DNA of 64,000 nucleotides from Maledivibacter halophilus (GTDB lineage Bacteria; Bacillota; Clostridia; Peptostreptococcales; Caminicellaceae): positions 62,001 through 126,000 of the forward strand of contig NZ_FUZT01000013.1 in NCBI RefSeq assembly GCF_900167445.1, read 5' to 3'. Below, piece by piece: positions 41,215 to 50,872 of this stretch (position 1 is its first letter; every line of letters starts with the position of its first letter). Made by a program: the position numbers and the translations under genes. Below the pieces are notes generated by a model. That model was not told the DNA's origin and did not search any database. It saw nothing but the letters and a program-made list of their open reading frames with translations.

Positions 41215-42621
41215 TTAGTTTAACTCAATAGTTTCATTTAAATTGGGAACTATTGTGTCAATCCCAAACTTTTCAATTATTAGATTGGAAAAATTAGTTG
41301 TGGATTCTTTTTCTCCGTGGACAACAAAAATCTTTTCAGGCATTTTTTCAAAATGTCTCAGCCAGTCTATAAGATCATTCATATCTGCATGGCCTGAAAA
41401 TCCTTCTATAGAATGAATTTGTGCATTAATTTTAATATTTTCATTAAAAATTTTAACCATTTTAGCACCTGATTGAATTTTTTTCCCTAAGGTACCTTCT
41501 GCCTGATATCCTACGAAAATAACACTGGTCTTTTCCTTCCAGAGATGATGCTTTAAATGATGCTTTATTCTACCGGCATCACACATTCCGCTGGCAGAAA
41601 TTATTATTTTAGGATCAAGGGATGTATTGATTTTTTTAGATTCTAAGGATGAACGAGTAAACTGTAGATTAAAGAAATCAAGGGGGTCATCATTTGTGAG
41701 TAAATAATTCTTAGCTTCTTCATCAAAGCAATCAGTATGTTTTTTAAATATTTCTGTTGCGGATATAGCTAATGGACTATCAATATAAACAGGTATATTA
41801 ATGAATTCCTTGTACTTTTCTTTATCGTCATAATATTTATTTAATTCATATATGATTTCTTGAGTTCTTCCAACGGCAAAGCTAGGTATTATAACATTGC
41901 CGCCATTTTTTGTAGTTTCAAGTATGATATTTACTAGTTTTGTTATTCTTTCCTTTGCATTTTCATGAAGGCTATTACCATAGGTTGACTCAATTATTAA
42001 ATAATCTGCATCATCCACATACTCAGGATCTTTCAATATAGGTTTATTCTTTACCCCTAAGTCTCCAGAAAAGACTAGTTTTTTTTCATCATTACCTTCT
42101 TTAATCCATAATTCAATTATTGTAGAGCCAAGAAGGTGACCCGCATCTTTAAACCGTAATTTAATGGATTCATTAATATGGATAATCTCATTGTAGGGTA
42201 TGGTGTTAAAATACTGCATACTGATTAAGGCATCTTCTGAGGTATAAAGAGGTTCTATTGTAGGAAGACCGGCTCTCAGCCTTTTACGATTTTCCCATTC
42301 AGTTTCCATTTCATGTATATGGCCGCTGTCCTGTAGGAGAATTTCGCATAAATCCTTAGTTGCACTGGTGCTATAAATTTTTTTATTAAAACCTTCCTTA
42401 ACAAGTTTTGGAATTCTACCGCTATGATCAATATGTGAATGACTTAATATCATAAAATCTATTTCAGAGGGATTGAAATTGAAGTCTTTACTATTAAGCT
42501 GTTCCAGTTCTTTATTACCTTGAAATTGTCCGCAGTCGATTATGAATTTATACTTATCTGTTGTTATTAGGTAATTTGATCCCGTTACTACATTAGCTGC
42601 ACCTAAAAAGCTTATTTTCAT
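41215..42621 (-). CDS. Beta-CASP metallo-beta-lactamase, RNase-like
   Basis: This is a probable RNA-processing nuclease related to CPSF-73/YSH1 and bacterial homologues. The 468 residues begin ISFLGAANVVTGSNYLI. Zinc motifs are SHSHIDHSGR (61-69), the aspartate in FSGDLGV, and a C-terminal VVHGE; the beta-CASP insert has IIPSFAVGRTQEI and SASGMCDAGRIKHHLK, then GYQAEGTLGKKI and SIEGFSGHAD. TTGGAGTG on the minus strand precedes the ATG. Monocistronic and convergent with the dha operon. RNase activity is by family only. Confidence 0.9.
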   Translation of the reverse strand: MKISFLGAANVVTGSNYLITTDKYKFIIDCGQFQGNKELEQLNSKDFNFNPSEIDFMILSHSHIDHSGRIPKLVKEGFNKKIYSTSATKDLCEILLQDSGHIHEMETEWENRKRLRAGLPTIEPLYTSEDALISMQYFNTIPYNEIIHINESIKLRFKDAGHLLGSTIIELWIKEGNDEKKLVFSGDLGVKNKPILKDPEYVDDADYLIIESTYGNSLHENAKERITKLVNIILETTKNGGNVIIPSFAVGRTQEIIYELNKYYDDKEKYKEFINIPVYIDSPLAISATEIFKKHTDCFDEEAKNYLLTNDDPLDFFNLQFTRSSLESKKINTSLDPKIIISASGMCDAGRIKHHLKHHLWKEKTSVIFVGYQAEGTLGKKIQSGAKMVKIFNENIKINAQIHSIEGFSGHADMNDLIDWLRHFEKMPEKIFVVHGEKESTTNFSNLIIEKFGIDTIVPNLNETIELN

Positions 42622-42863
42622 AATTAGTCACTCCAATCATGTTTTAATCATAGTTTAAAATATTCCTAATCGTATAATATTTACCCATTTGAGTGATACT
42701 TAAATCTATATAAATTATGTTTTAAGATTGATTATCTTTAGAAGGATTTAAAAGGATTATATAGAAATATTAATTTAACCTGTTGTGTCAGTTTTTATAA
42801 GGGGGTTTTTTATATTTATCCCCTAAATTCAATTATAATAATTTAAAAAAAGGAGAGTGGATT

Positions 42864-43763
42864 ATGTATTTTACAACATATGAATACAATAAGGCTGAAG
42901 ATATAGGTGTTTTTTTAAAGGAAACCAAGGAGATTATTTCTATTAAGGGAATATTTCAGCATATGGATAGAGAATGTCCTGAAAGTATGAATGAGTTTAT
43001 TGAAATGTCAGATGCTGATCTAATAAAAGATATGGAAAGAGTAATAAAAGATAATAATTTTGAAGGGATACCAGAAAGTGATGTAAAGCTTTGTGCTCCA
43101 ATACCTTACCCAAAGAGAAATATCATTTGCCTTGGTAAAAATTATATTGATCATGCAAAAGAGACTCAGGGCCTTCCAGGAGGAACAGAAGATATACCTA
43201 AATTCCCTATATATTTTTCCAAAATAGCCTCTCCAGCTATAGGAGATGGGGATATTATTTTAAATCACTCAGAAATAACAGATATGGTTGACTATGAAGT
43301 GGAGCTTGCAGTTGTAATTGGGAAAGATGGAATTAATATCAAGAAAGAAGAAGCAGAGGATTATATATTTGGATATACAATTATAAATGATGTATCGGCT
43401 AGAAATATTCAAAGAAAACATGGACAATGGTTTAAAGGAAAGAGTCTTGAAAGCCATTGTCCAATGGGACCATATATTGTTCATAAGAGTAAAATTCCTT
43501 TTCCAGTAGAGCTGGAGATTATGAGTAAAGTAAATGGGGAGGTTAGGCAAAACTCTAACACAAAAAATCTAATATTTGATATACCCTATATAATTAGTGA
43601 TTTATCTAAGGGAATGAAGTTGAAGGTTGGAGATATAATCATCACCGGTACTCCAGCTGGTGTTGGTTTAGGATTTAAACCTTTTAAATTTTTAAAACCT
43701 GGGGATATTGTTGAATGTTATATAGAAGGTATAGGATCCTTAACTAATAAATTTGAAGAATAA
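42864..43763 (+). CDS. Fumarylacetoacetate hydrolase family protein
   Basis: The 299-residue enzyme has a variable N-terminal 80 residues, then the FAH core: NIICLGKNYIDHAKE, PKFPIYFSKIASPAIGDGD, VDYEVELAVVIGKDG (metal Glu pair), GYTIINDVSARNIQRKHGQWFKGKSLESHCPMGPYIV and IITGTPAGVGLGFKPFKFLKPGD. Such enzymes act as acylpyruvate hydrolases, oxaloacetate decarboxylases or 2-hydroxyhepta-2,4-dienedioate isomerases. Neighbours give no clue. AAAGGAGAG precedes the ATG. Family is certain, reaction open. Confidence 0.92.
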   Translation: MYFTTYEYNKAEDIGVFLKETKEIISIKGIFQHMDRECPESMNEFIEMSDADLIKDMERVIKDNNFEGIPESDVKLCAPIPYPKRNIICLGKNYIDHAKETQGLPGGTEDIPKFPIYFSKIASPAIGDGDIILNHSEITDMVDYEVELAVVIGKDGINIKKEEAEDYIFGYTIINDVSARNIQRKHGQWFKGKSLESHCPMGPYIVHKSKIPFPVELEIMSKVNGEVRQNSNTKNLIFDIPYIISDLSKGMKLKVGDIIITGTPAGVGLGFKPFKFLKPGDIVECYIEGIGSLTNKFEE

Positions 43764-43949
43764 TTATAGGAAATTTAAACAATTATCCTTTGTAAAGCAT
43801 ATAGAAATTTTCTTTTGCCCCTCTTTTAACTTAAAGATTAAAAATAAGTAAAAAGTACTAATAAATCAAAAAATCTACAAAAATCCATGAAATATTACAA
43901 AATTTGGTTTATAATTAATAATATATTACTGTAATAGGGGGGGCATAAA

Positions 43950-45656
43950 TTGAGATTGTTTAGATGGAGAAATATGAAAATAGGCTATAAGTATGGAACA
44001 GTATTACTAATTATCATTATATTATTTGTAATAGCTTCAGGTTATATTGCTAGTATTTTGTTAAATATTCAAGAATCTGTAAAAGATATAGAGAAAACGG
44101 GAGAAAGAGCTGTAGCCATAACTCAGATGGCGTATTTATTAAAGGCTAAAAACGTTGTGGTTTCTGATTATATTTCTATGGGTACTAAGTCTTTACTTGA
44201 AGAATATGATAGTTACGATAAGGAGTTTATTGAACTTAAGAATGAGATAGAACCTATAATAGATACAGAAGAATTAAAATTTTTATTTAATATAGTTACA
44301 ACTAATAATGAAAATATGAACAAAATATTTAAAGAAGATGTTATTAATTATTTAGAAAAAAATGACCAACGTAATGCTATTATAGCCAATATTAAAATAT
44401 CTTCTATTAGTAAGAGTTCTTTTGGAGTTTTTGAAAAACTAAGGGAGCAAGTAAATTTAGACCGCTATAAAAGTATAGATAATACCAGTATAATTGTTAA
44501 AAGAGCAATTAGTGCCTTAGCAATTTGTCTTATAGCAGTTATAATAATTGGATCAGGTATTATTATCATTATTAGTAAACGAATTACCTTTAATTTAAAT
44601 AAGATCATCAAAATGTCAAGGGGTATTGCAAATGGTGATTTAACAGTAGAAAAAATTAAATATAAGGGTAAAGATGAAATTGGAGAATTATCAAAGGAAA
44701 TGAATCAAATGCTTGATAATTTGAAAGCTATAATTAAAGAAATCAACGGTTCTTCTGAAGATATTAGTAAGCAAGAGGATATCTTAAGTCAGGTATCTAA
44801 GGAGGTAAAAGAAGGAAGTCAACAAATATCAGCAACAATGGAAGAAATGGCTAGTGGAGCTGAAGAGCAGGCTAATTCTGCTAATGATATAGCAGTATCT
44901 ATAGGAAGACTTGCAGAATTAATACAAAATGCCAATAGGAATGGTAGTATATTAGAAAGTTCATCAGATGAGATTTTAGAATTTGCAAGTAAAGGGAATC
45001 AACAGATGGAGCTTTCTATAGATAAGATGAAGGATATAAATAGTATTTTCAAAGATTCGGTGATAAAAGTCAAGAGATTAGAGAAGAATTCAGAAAATAT
45101 ATCTGAGTTAGTTCATGTGATCAATGATATTGCTGAACAAACTAATCTTTTAGCATTAAATGCTGCTATTGAAGCTGCAAGGGCTGGTGAAGCAGGAAAA
45201 GGTTTTGCCGTAGTTGCAGAGGAAATTCGAAAATTAGCAGAGCAGGTTGCAAGGTCAGTTAATGAAATTACAAATATTGTAATGAACATTCAAAGTGAAT
45301 CCAGCTTAATGACTGAGACCCTGGAGAAAGGATATAAGTATGTAGATGAAGGATCTATTCAAATCGAGACCACAGCTGATTCCTTTAAAGAGATTAATAA
45401 TCAAGTTGTAGGAATGGCAGATAAAATAAGGAACATTTGTGATAATTTAAATGAAATAAGTGAAAATAGTAAATCTGTTAGCAGTTCAAGTCAGCAGATA
45501 GCAGCTATATCAGAAGAAAATTCTGCAGGGATTGAAGAAACAGTTGCTTCAGTACAGCAGCAAAGTAGTTCTATGGAAGTTATTAATGAAAACGCCAACT
45601 CTTTAGGCTTTTTAGTGGATAAGCTAAGGAATATAATAAAAGAATTCAAATTATAA
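43950..45656 (+). CDS. Methyl-accepting chemotaxis protein (4-helix-bundle sensor type)
   Basis: A 568-residue chemoreceptor. TTG 43950 is taken as start because a seven-G ribosome site lies six bases upstream; the first ATG is nine codons in. TM near 13-35, an extracytoplasmic helical sensor of about 150 residues ([24 protein letters not shown]...), TM near 185-210, HAMP ([38 protein letters not shown]), and the signalling hairpin [24 protein letters not shown] near 395-420. Ligand unknown. Monocistronic with its own terminator. Confidence 0.93.
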   Translation: MRLFRWRNMKIGYKYGTVLLIIIILFVIASGYIASILLNIQESVKDIEKTGERAVAITQMAYLLKAKNVVVSDYISMGTKSLLEEYDSYDKEFIELKNEIEPIIDTEELKFLFNIVTTNNENMNKIFKEDVINYLEKNDQRNAIIANIKISSISKSSFGVFEKLREQVNLDRYKSIDNTSIIVKRAISALAICLIAVIIIGSGIIIIISKRITFNLNKIIKMSRGIANGDLTVEKIKYKGKDEIGELSKEMNQMLDNLKAIIKEINGSSEDISKQEDILSQVSKEVKEGSQQISATMEEMASGAEEQANSANDIAVSIGRLAELIQNANRNGSILESSSDEILEFASKGNQQMELSIDKMKDINSIFKDSVIKVKRLEKNSENISELVHVINDIAEQTNLLALNAAIEAARAGEAGKGFAVVAEEIRKLAEQVARSVNEITNIVMNIQSESSLMTETLEKGYKYVDEGSIQIETTADSFKEINNQVVGMADKIRNICDNLNEISENSKSVSSSSQQIAAISEENSAGIEETVASVQQQSSSMEVINENANSLGFLVDKLRNIIKEFKL

Positions 45657-45669
45657 TTTTATGTAGCCT

Positions 45670-45699
45670 TAGGAAATGGTTAGTGGCCATTTCCTTTTA
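45670..45699 (+). terminator. Terminator after chemoreceptor gene
   Basis: AGGAAATGG and CCATTTCCTTTTA form a 9-bp stem. Confidence 0.85.
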
Positions 45700-45773
45700 T
45701 AAAATCTATATTGTTTATACATAATGAAAAGGGTGTATATATTATATATAAAAAGAGTTAGGAGGATCAGTAA

Positions 45774-46670
45774 ATGGGAATTAATAAAATTATTAAGGAA
45801 AGAAGATCCGTAAGGGAGTATAAGAGTAAAAAAGTTGAGGAAAATGTTATAAATGATCTATTGAATGATTTTACTAATAAAAAAAGATTGACAGATGATA
45901 TAAAGATAAATTTTGGATTTATACAGGACGGTAAAGGATTGTATGAAAAATTAGATGGCTTAGTTGGCTATTATGGTAAGCTTATTAAGGCACCCCATTA
46001 TATTTATATTACTTCAGAGGTTAAAGATGGGTATCTGGAAAATGCAGGATATATAGGAGAAAAGCTTGTTTTAGAGGCTACTAAGCTGGGACTTGGCACC
46101 TGTTGGATAGAGGTTTCAAAAAATATGGATAAGGTAAAGGAAATATTAAGCATTGAAAAAGATCAGGAAATTATAGGATTATTTACCATTGGATACCCTA
46201 AAAAAGAAAGAAAAGTCGGAGGCGTGTATGATACAGAAGGTAAAAGCCTATCTCCATTAACCGAATTTGGTTATTCAAATATAGATGTTAAATATACAGA
46301 TGCTCCTATTAGTGGAAGAAAGTCCATCGAAGATATTACCTATTTAAATAATTGGGGTCAAAAAGCCACTGTAGAGGAGCTAGAAGATAGAGGTATAGCA
46401 GAGTCCTTTTATTATATGAGATTAGCACCATCCTGGGGCAATAGGCAGCCATGGAAGTTTATAATTAGAGGAGAAAAAATTGTATTGGCTGTTTGCAAAG
46501 ATGAGATGGTTTCAGAAAAGATAGCAAAAATTGAAGCGGGAATAGCAATGTTGTACTTTGAGCTTATGATTCATGAATCAGGAATTCCTGGAAAATGGGT
46601 AATAAGAAACTGTGACAATGAATATAATATACCGGAAAATTATTTTATAGCTGGATGTTATAAGATCTAA
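45774..46670 (+). CDS. Nitroreductase-family FMN protein, double-domain-like
   Basis: A 298-residue protein. It begins IIKERRSVREYKSKKVEENVINDLLND, the FMN-binding start of nitroreductases, followed by GEKLVLEATKLGLGTCWIEVSKNMDKVKEIL and ETIGYP-like FTIGYPKK. After residue 190 comes a second stretch, with FYYMRLAPSWGNRQPWKFIIRGEKIVLAV and GIAMLYFELM, typical of the two-lobed clostridial members. Natural substrate unknown. TAGGAGG precedes the ATG. Monocistronic. Confidence 0.85.
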   Translation: MGINKIIKERRSVREYKSKKVEENVINDLLNDFTNKKRLTDDIKINFGFIQDGKGLYEKLDGLVGYYGKLIKAPHYIYITSEVKDGYLENAGYIGEKLVLEATKLGLGTCWIEVSKNMDKVKEILSIEKDQEIIGLFTIGYPKKERKVGGVYDTEGKSLSPLTEFGYSNIDVKYTDAPISGRKSIEDITYLNNWGQKATVEELEDRGIAESFYYMRLAPSWGNRQPWKFIIRGEKIVLAVCKDEMVSEKIAKIEAGIAMLYFELMIHESGIPGKWVIRNCDNEYNIPENYFIAGCYKI

Positions 46671-46673
46671 TCA

Positions 46674-46704
46674 AAAAAGCTATGGTTTTTCACCATAGCT
46701 TTTC
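46674..46704 (+). terminator. Terminator after nitroreductase gene
   Basis: AAAGCTATGGT and ACCATAGCTTTT with a five-base loop. Confidence 0.92.
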
Positions 46705-46815
46705 ATATAATGATAAATAATTTTAAAATTAAAAACAAAAATAGAAAATTTTAATAAATTGATTGTAAATTTTTTGTAACCACTTTATACTTAATATTAG
46801 CTAATATTTAATATA

Positions 46816-46919
46816 TATAGTGAAACAAAATGAAAGGTCAATTTATACATCTGAAAAAATCCTAGAAAAATGGATGTTTTTAATTTGTATGAATTAATTG
46901 TTTTGCTGGAATATCTATA
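46816..46919 (+). mobile_element. MITE-like palindrome, family A (104 bp)
   Basis: The left end is TATAGTGAAACAAAATGAAA, the inner arms are AATTTATACATC and GTATGAATTAATTGTTTTGC, and the right end is GGAATATCTATAG. It links the two end types seen in the tandem pair at 1772-1974. Confidence 0.75.
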
Positions 46920-46971
46920 GAATTAAATTTGGAATTTATGAGGTTTTATATTAATAAAAGGGGAAGATTCA

Positions 46972-48453
46972 ATGAAGGAAAAAGTAATTATATTGATTAT
47001 GGTTACATTTCTTATAAGTGGTTGTTCACAAAGTGAGGCTATTTATACAAATAATACTTTACCTGCTGATAATCAAGTACAAAGCCTAATTGATGAAAAT
47101 AGGCAATTAGAAAATGAAAAGAGTAGTAATGGAGATATAGAAGAGGATGTAAATGCTTCAGATTTACAAGAGGATGAGAACTTAACTGAAATTGCAGAAG
47201 AAGAACATAAAACAGAGGAAGATGTATTAGTTCCACAGGAAGAGGTGGAAGAGGAAAAGCAAGATGAACAAGACGAAATAGAAGAGCTTCCAAGTAAAGA
47301 GGATGAAGCTAAAGATATAAAAGAAGAACAGCAAGAAGGACAACCACAAGAAGAACAAACAGAAGATGGATATATTATTTTAAATACATTTGATACTAAA
47401 TTACCTTCAACTATTAATTTGGACATAAAGTATGATAAGTATCCTACAAGCCATGATTATTTTCTTGTATTGGGGTCGAATATAAATGTTAGAGAAAAGC
47501 CTACTACTGAGTCTAGGATAGTAAAGAAGTCATTGGTTTATGAAAAATTAAATTTAGATAAAGAAGTAAAGGGGCAATATATTAAAAAATATAATAGCGA
47601 TAGATGGTATAGGGTATTTTGGAAAAACAATGACAAAATAGAATATGGATATGTATTCGGACTGCTTGGAGAGCCAAGAAAGTTTCAATTTGATAAAATG
47701 GAAGAATCTATAAATAAGTTAAAAGATGAAGTAGATAATCATAAAACAGCTTATATATCTAATTATAAGGATAGAAATGGGAGAGCACCCCTTTATAAAG
47801 GAAAGACTGTTGATGATTATGGCATAAAAAGATATCAAGCAGCGCCAGCTTATCTCAAGCCTCAAAAGGATTCAGAATTTAGATATATATCTGATGGAAC
47901 CTTAGTCACAATATTGGATCAAAAGGGTGATTATTTTAAAATCAGAACACTAAATTTTGAAGGAGAATATTGGATACCAAAAAAATTCGTAACTACGTGG
48001 AATTCAATTAAAAATTTAACAAAAACAGTAGTTGTGGATAGGAAAAATCAAAATCAAGGAGTTTTTGAATATAGGGATGGAAAGTGGAATCTTATCTCCT
48101 ATGTTTTTGCAACTACCGGTGCAAAAAGTAAATACAAAGAAGAAACTTCATTGGGATATTATATGGTTATACAAACCAGGGATAGATTTTTATACCTTCA
48201 TGATGAAACTAGAGAAATAGATGGCTATGCCCCCTATGCAGTTAGATTTAACGGTGGGGCCTATATACATGGCGTTCCAGTAAACTTTAAAATTGTAGAA
48301 GATGAAAGAATTGATCCTGGTATCAAAGAATATCTTTATACTATTGGCAGCATTCCTCGTTCCCATAAATGTGTAAGGAATTATACCAGCCATGCTAAAT
48401 TTTTATATGACTGGGTGGAAATTGGTAAAAGTGCTGTTATAGTGATAGAATAA
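46972..48453 (+). CDS. Lipoprotein with SH3b domains and L,D-transpeptidase (YkuD) domain
   Basis: This is a cell-wall enzyme that should form or modify 3-3 peptidoglycan cross-links. The lipobox is ISGC near residue 18, then a Glu/Gln-rich linker to about 135. SH3b-like wall-binding segments cover about 160-230 (NINVREKPTTESRIVKKS) and 280-345. The YkuD domain starts TVVVDRKNQNQGVFEYRDGKWNLI, has RFNGGAYIHGVP with its His, and the catalytic motif SHKCVRNY (Cys467); the usual Gly before Cys is Lys. 493 residues. GGGGAAG precedes the ATG. Monocistronic. Confidence 0.85.
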   Translation: MKEKVIILIMVTFLISGCSQSEAIYTNNTLPADNQVQSLIDENRQLENEKSSNGDIEEDVNASDLQEDENLTEIAEEEHKTEEDVLVPQEEVEEEKQDEQDEIEELPSKEDEAKDIKEEQQEGQPQEEQTEDGYIILNTFDTKLPSTINLDIKYDKYPTSHDYFLVLGSNINVREKPTTESRIVKKSLVYEKLNLDKEVKGQYIKKYNSDRWYRVFWKNNDKIEYGYVFGLLGEPRKFQFDKMEESINKLKDEVDNHKTAYISNYKDRNGRAPLYKGKTVDDYGIKRYQAAPAYLKPQKDSEFRYISDGTLVTILDQKGDYFKIRTLNFEGEYWIPKKFVTTWNSIKNLTKTVVVDRKNQNQGVFEYRDGKWNLISYVFATTGAKSKYKEETSLGYYMVIQTRDRFLYLHDETREIDGYAPYAVRFNGGAYIHGVPVNFKIVEDERIDPGIKEYLYTIGSIPRSHKCVRNYTSHAKFLYDWVEIGKSAVIVIE

Positions 48454-48465
48454 ACAAATGTTAAA

Positions 48466-48495
48466 ACTTCCGCTATGAGAACTAGCATAACGAGT
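48466..48495 (-). repeat. REP-like 30-bp palindromic repeat (inverted copy)
   Basis: Read on the minus strand it starts ACTCGTTATGCTAGTT and aligns with the 30-bp units at 51934-51963 and 55906-55935. It lies 12 bases after a stop codon. Confidence 0.55.
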
Positions 48496-48564
48496 TAAAT
48501 TACATTTAAAACCAAATATTCAATTTGCCAGTTATAATAGATAAATTTAACTATTCTTAATATA

Positions 48565-48752
48565 AACGTGCGCTCTTAAAAGTTTAATTTGCGGTCGTAG
48601 CCATTGAGAATTCTTTTGGCTCATGTAATAAACCTGTTTTAAATTGAATAACCAAAAGTATAAACAGGTTTATAAAAATCGCTCAAAAGAAAACCTCAGA
48701 GACTGCTTCCTTTATTAAGTTTTATTGGCGTATATCTATATAGGGGTTATAT
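48565..48752 (+). repeat. Repeat family C, copy 2 (structured, about 190 bp)
   Basis: It aligns with 28411-28605, sharing CGGTCGTAGCCA, GAGAAT, CTTTTGGCTCATG, the hairpin AAACCTG/AAACAGGTTT, AAACCTCAGAG and GTTTTATTGG, and ends CGTATATCTATA. Most differences are transitions that keep G-U pairing possible. Confidence 0.65.
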
Positions 48753-48822
48753 AGTAAAAATTTCATTCTAATTAATTATTCAAAGGAAACAATAATCATG
48801 TTATAATTTAAGAGATAGTAAA

Positions 48823-48926
48823 TATAGATATTTTAGCAAAATAATCAATTTATACACATCAAAAATCCACAGAAATATTGGATATTTTGATATTCATAAA
48901 TTAAGTTTTGCTATGGGAAATCTATA
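48823..48926 (+). mobile_element. MITE-like palindrome, family A (104 bp)
   Basis: Starts TATAGATATTTTAGCAAAAT, ends GCTATGGGAAATCTATA, with inner arms TTTATACACATCAAAAATCC and TTTTGATATTCATAAA. It ends 16 bases before the next start codon, next to the ribosome site. Confidence 0.78.
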
Positions 48927-48941
48927 AGAAAGGGTGGCAGA

Positions 48942-50468
48942 ATGCTGAAAAGAATATCAATAATGGTCTTAGCAGTAATTATTATAGTTTCCATCGGCTT
49001 ATCAGGCTGTGGTAAGAAAACAATGCCTGCAGGAAATACAAATGATGGGAAGGTAGATGTTGTAGATAGTAATAAAGATGGAGATAATGATAACAAGGCA
49101 GAGTCCCAGGGCGAAGAAAATGAAGGCACAGAAGATGAAAAAGAGCCGGTGGAGAATGTGGAAGAAAAAAATGATGTAGAGGAAGAAGATAAAGTATATA
49201 TAAGTGCCAGCAGATTAAATGTCAGAATTGAAGGAAGTCCCAATGGAAAAATTATTGGTAAAATAATGAAGGGATCTTCTGTAAAAATTTTAGATAAACA
49301 GTTAAATGAAGCAGGTGAAATTACCTGGTATAAAATTGGATTTGAAGAAGAGGGAACCCCAAAAGAAGGGTGGATATCTGCAAAATACACAGTTAAAGAT
49401 AGAATGGAGCTTTTAGGTGAAGGCTACAAAGAACTAGACTTAACTCCCCAAGAAAAACAAGAATATGAAGGTAATCCAAGGGTAGAGGTTAAAGGCGTAT
49501 ATGTTACTATTCACTCTGCCGGAGGAAAAAAAATAGATAAACTTATAGAAATGGCAAAAGAAACTAATATTAATACCTTTGTTATCGATGTTAAAGATGA
49601 TAGTGGCAACATGCTTTTTGCAACTGAGGCAGCAGAAAAGTATTCTCCAGAGGCAAATAAAAAAGTTCCTATTAAAGATATAGAAGCTTTTATGAAAAAG
49701 CTTAAGGATAATAATATATATACTATAGCTAGAATCGTTTCATTTAAGGATCCTAAATATGCTAAAAGAAATCCCGATAGAGATATTGTATATAAGAGTA
49801 ATGGTAAGCCCTATACCAACAGAGACGGTATAATTTGGGTTTCACCCCATGACAGACAATTATGGGAATATAATATTGGCGTTTCAAAGGAAGCCGCTGA
49901 AGTTGGTTTTAACGAAATACAATTTGACTATGTTAGATTTCCAGCATCAAATGGCGGGAAGCTAGATAAGCATTTAGACTATAGAAATAAACTTGGAGAG
50001 TCTAAACCACTAACTATTCAAAGATATCTAAAATATGCAAAGGAGAAATTATCTCCCCACAAGGTTTATATTTCTGCAGACGTATATGGTTTAGTTGGTT
50101 CAGTTAGTGACGATATGGGACTTGGTCAATATTGGGAAGCCATAAGCAATGTGGTTGATTATATATCACCGATGATGTATCCTAGTCATTACGGAGAAAG
50201 GGTATATGGTTTACCGGTACCAGATGCTGCTCCATACAAGACAGTATATCGTAGTACAAAGGACTCAGTAACGAGAAACAAAAACATAGAAACTCCAGCA
50301 ATAATAAGACCTTGGATTCAAGATTTTACTGCAACTTGGGTAGATGGTCATATAAGATATGGTGCTAAGGAAGTTAAAGCACAGATTAAAGCCCTAGAAG
50401 ACAATGGAGTAAAAGAATATCTATTATGGAATCCTGGAAATAGCTATTCAGAAGATGGAGTAAAATAA
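48942..50468 (+). CDS. Lipoprotein with SH3 domain and DUF4015 (putative glycosidase-like barrel)
   Basis: A 508-residue exported lipoprotein: lipobox LSGC (Cys23), an acidic linker to about 85, an SH3b domain (ISASRLNVRIEGSPNGKIIGKIMKGSSVKIL, about 87-150), then a domain of about 330 residues starting VEVKGVYVTIHSAGGKKIDKLIEMAKETNINTFVIDVKDDSGNM. It carries TIARIVSFKDPKYAKRNPD, NEIQFDYVRFP and YISPMMYPSHY, the signature of DUF4015 TIM-barrel proteins related to glycoside hydrolases. Asp/Glu residues in FNEIQFDYVRFP may be catalytic; no activity is established here. AAAGGGTGG precedes the ATG. Confidence 0.85.
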   Translation: MLKRISIMVLAVIIIVSIGLSGCGKKTMPAGNTNDGKVDVVDSNKDGDNDNKAESQGEENEGTEDEKEPVENVEEKNDVEEEDKVYISASRLNVRIEGSPNGKIIGKIMKGSSVKILDKQLNEAGEITWYKIGFEEEGTPKEGWISAKYTVKDRMELLGEGYKELDLTPQEKQEYEGNPRVEVKGVYVTIHSAGGKKIDKLIEMAKETNINTFVIDVKDDSGNMLFATEAAEKYSPEANKKVPIKDIEAFMKKLKDNNIYTIARIVSFKDPKYAKRNPDRDIVYKSNGKPYTNRDGIIWVSPHDRQLWEYNIGVSKEAAEVGFNEIQFDYVRFPASNGGKLDKHLDYRNKLGESKPLTIQRYLKYAKEKLSPHKVYISADVYGLVGSVSDDMGLGQYWEAISNVVDYISPMMYPSHYGERVYGLPVPDAAPYKTVYRSTKDSVTRNKNIETPAIIRPWIQDFTATWVDGHIRYGAKEVKAQIKALEDNGVKEYLLWNPGNSYSEDGVK

Positions 50469-50487
50469 ATTATATTTTTTATAAAGC

Positions 50488-50519
50488 TAGAAGTCAATTT
50501 AATTATTGGCTTCTTTTTT
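50488..50519 (+). terminator. Terminator after DUF4015 gene
   Basis: GAAGTCAAT and ATTGGCTTC form a stem followed by TTTTTTA. Confidence 0.85.
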
Positions 50520-50580
50520 AATAGTAGAGCTAGGGGTGTTTTTATGTAAAAATATACAGAAGTTAAAAAAAGATTTTTTG

Positions 50581-50609
50581 TTGACACCGTCCTGTTTATA
50601 TGATAGCAT
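50581..50609 (+). promoter_or_regulatory. Promoter of the carA-carB-pyrE region
   Basis: TTGACA (50581-50586), 17 bases, TAGCAT (50604-50609). Confidence 0.65.
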
Positions 50610-50630
50610 AAATAGAAGAAAAAACTAAAT

Positions 50631-50792
50631 ATACCTTTAAGTTCGGTCCCGTGAGGCCAGCAAGGTGCGAAAAAGCGGAAAATTTTTTAGTTAAAAATGT
50701 ATAATTATACATGGGTTATATTAATTATACATAAATTGTGCCTTACGGGTGGAAATTATTCATATAGAATAAATTCTACCCTTTTTAGTATA
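50631..50792 (+). promoter_or_regulatory. PyrR-type attenuator leader of carA
   Basis: The anti-antiterminator block ACCTTTAA...GGTCCCGTGAGGCC...GCAAGGTG (50633-50667) resembles the conserved PyrR RNA-binding loop (consensus TCCAGAGAGGCT). Eighty bases later a terminator forms from GGGTGGAAATTATTC (50748-50762) and GAATAAATTCTACCC (50767-50781) with TTTTTAG. UMP-loaded PyrR should favour termination. pyrR itself is not in the window. Confidence 0.75.
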
Positions 50793-50872
50793 TTTAGGAA
50801 ACTTATACATGAGAGTAATTATATATACATTGGAAGGAACTGTATTAAATTCAATTTAGAGGGGAGAATTTG

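Noticed and set aside
43950-45656. Frameshift at the start of the second chemoreceptor (no early ATG)
   Set aside because: The TTG at 43950 has a seven-G ribosome site at correct spacing, so an intact gene with a rare start explains the sequence.
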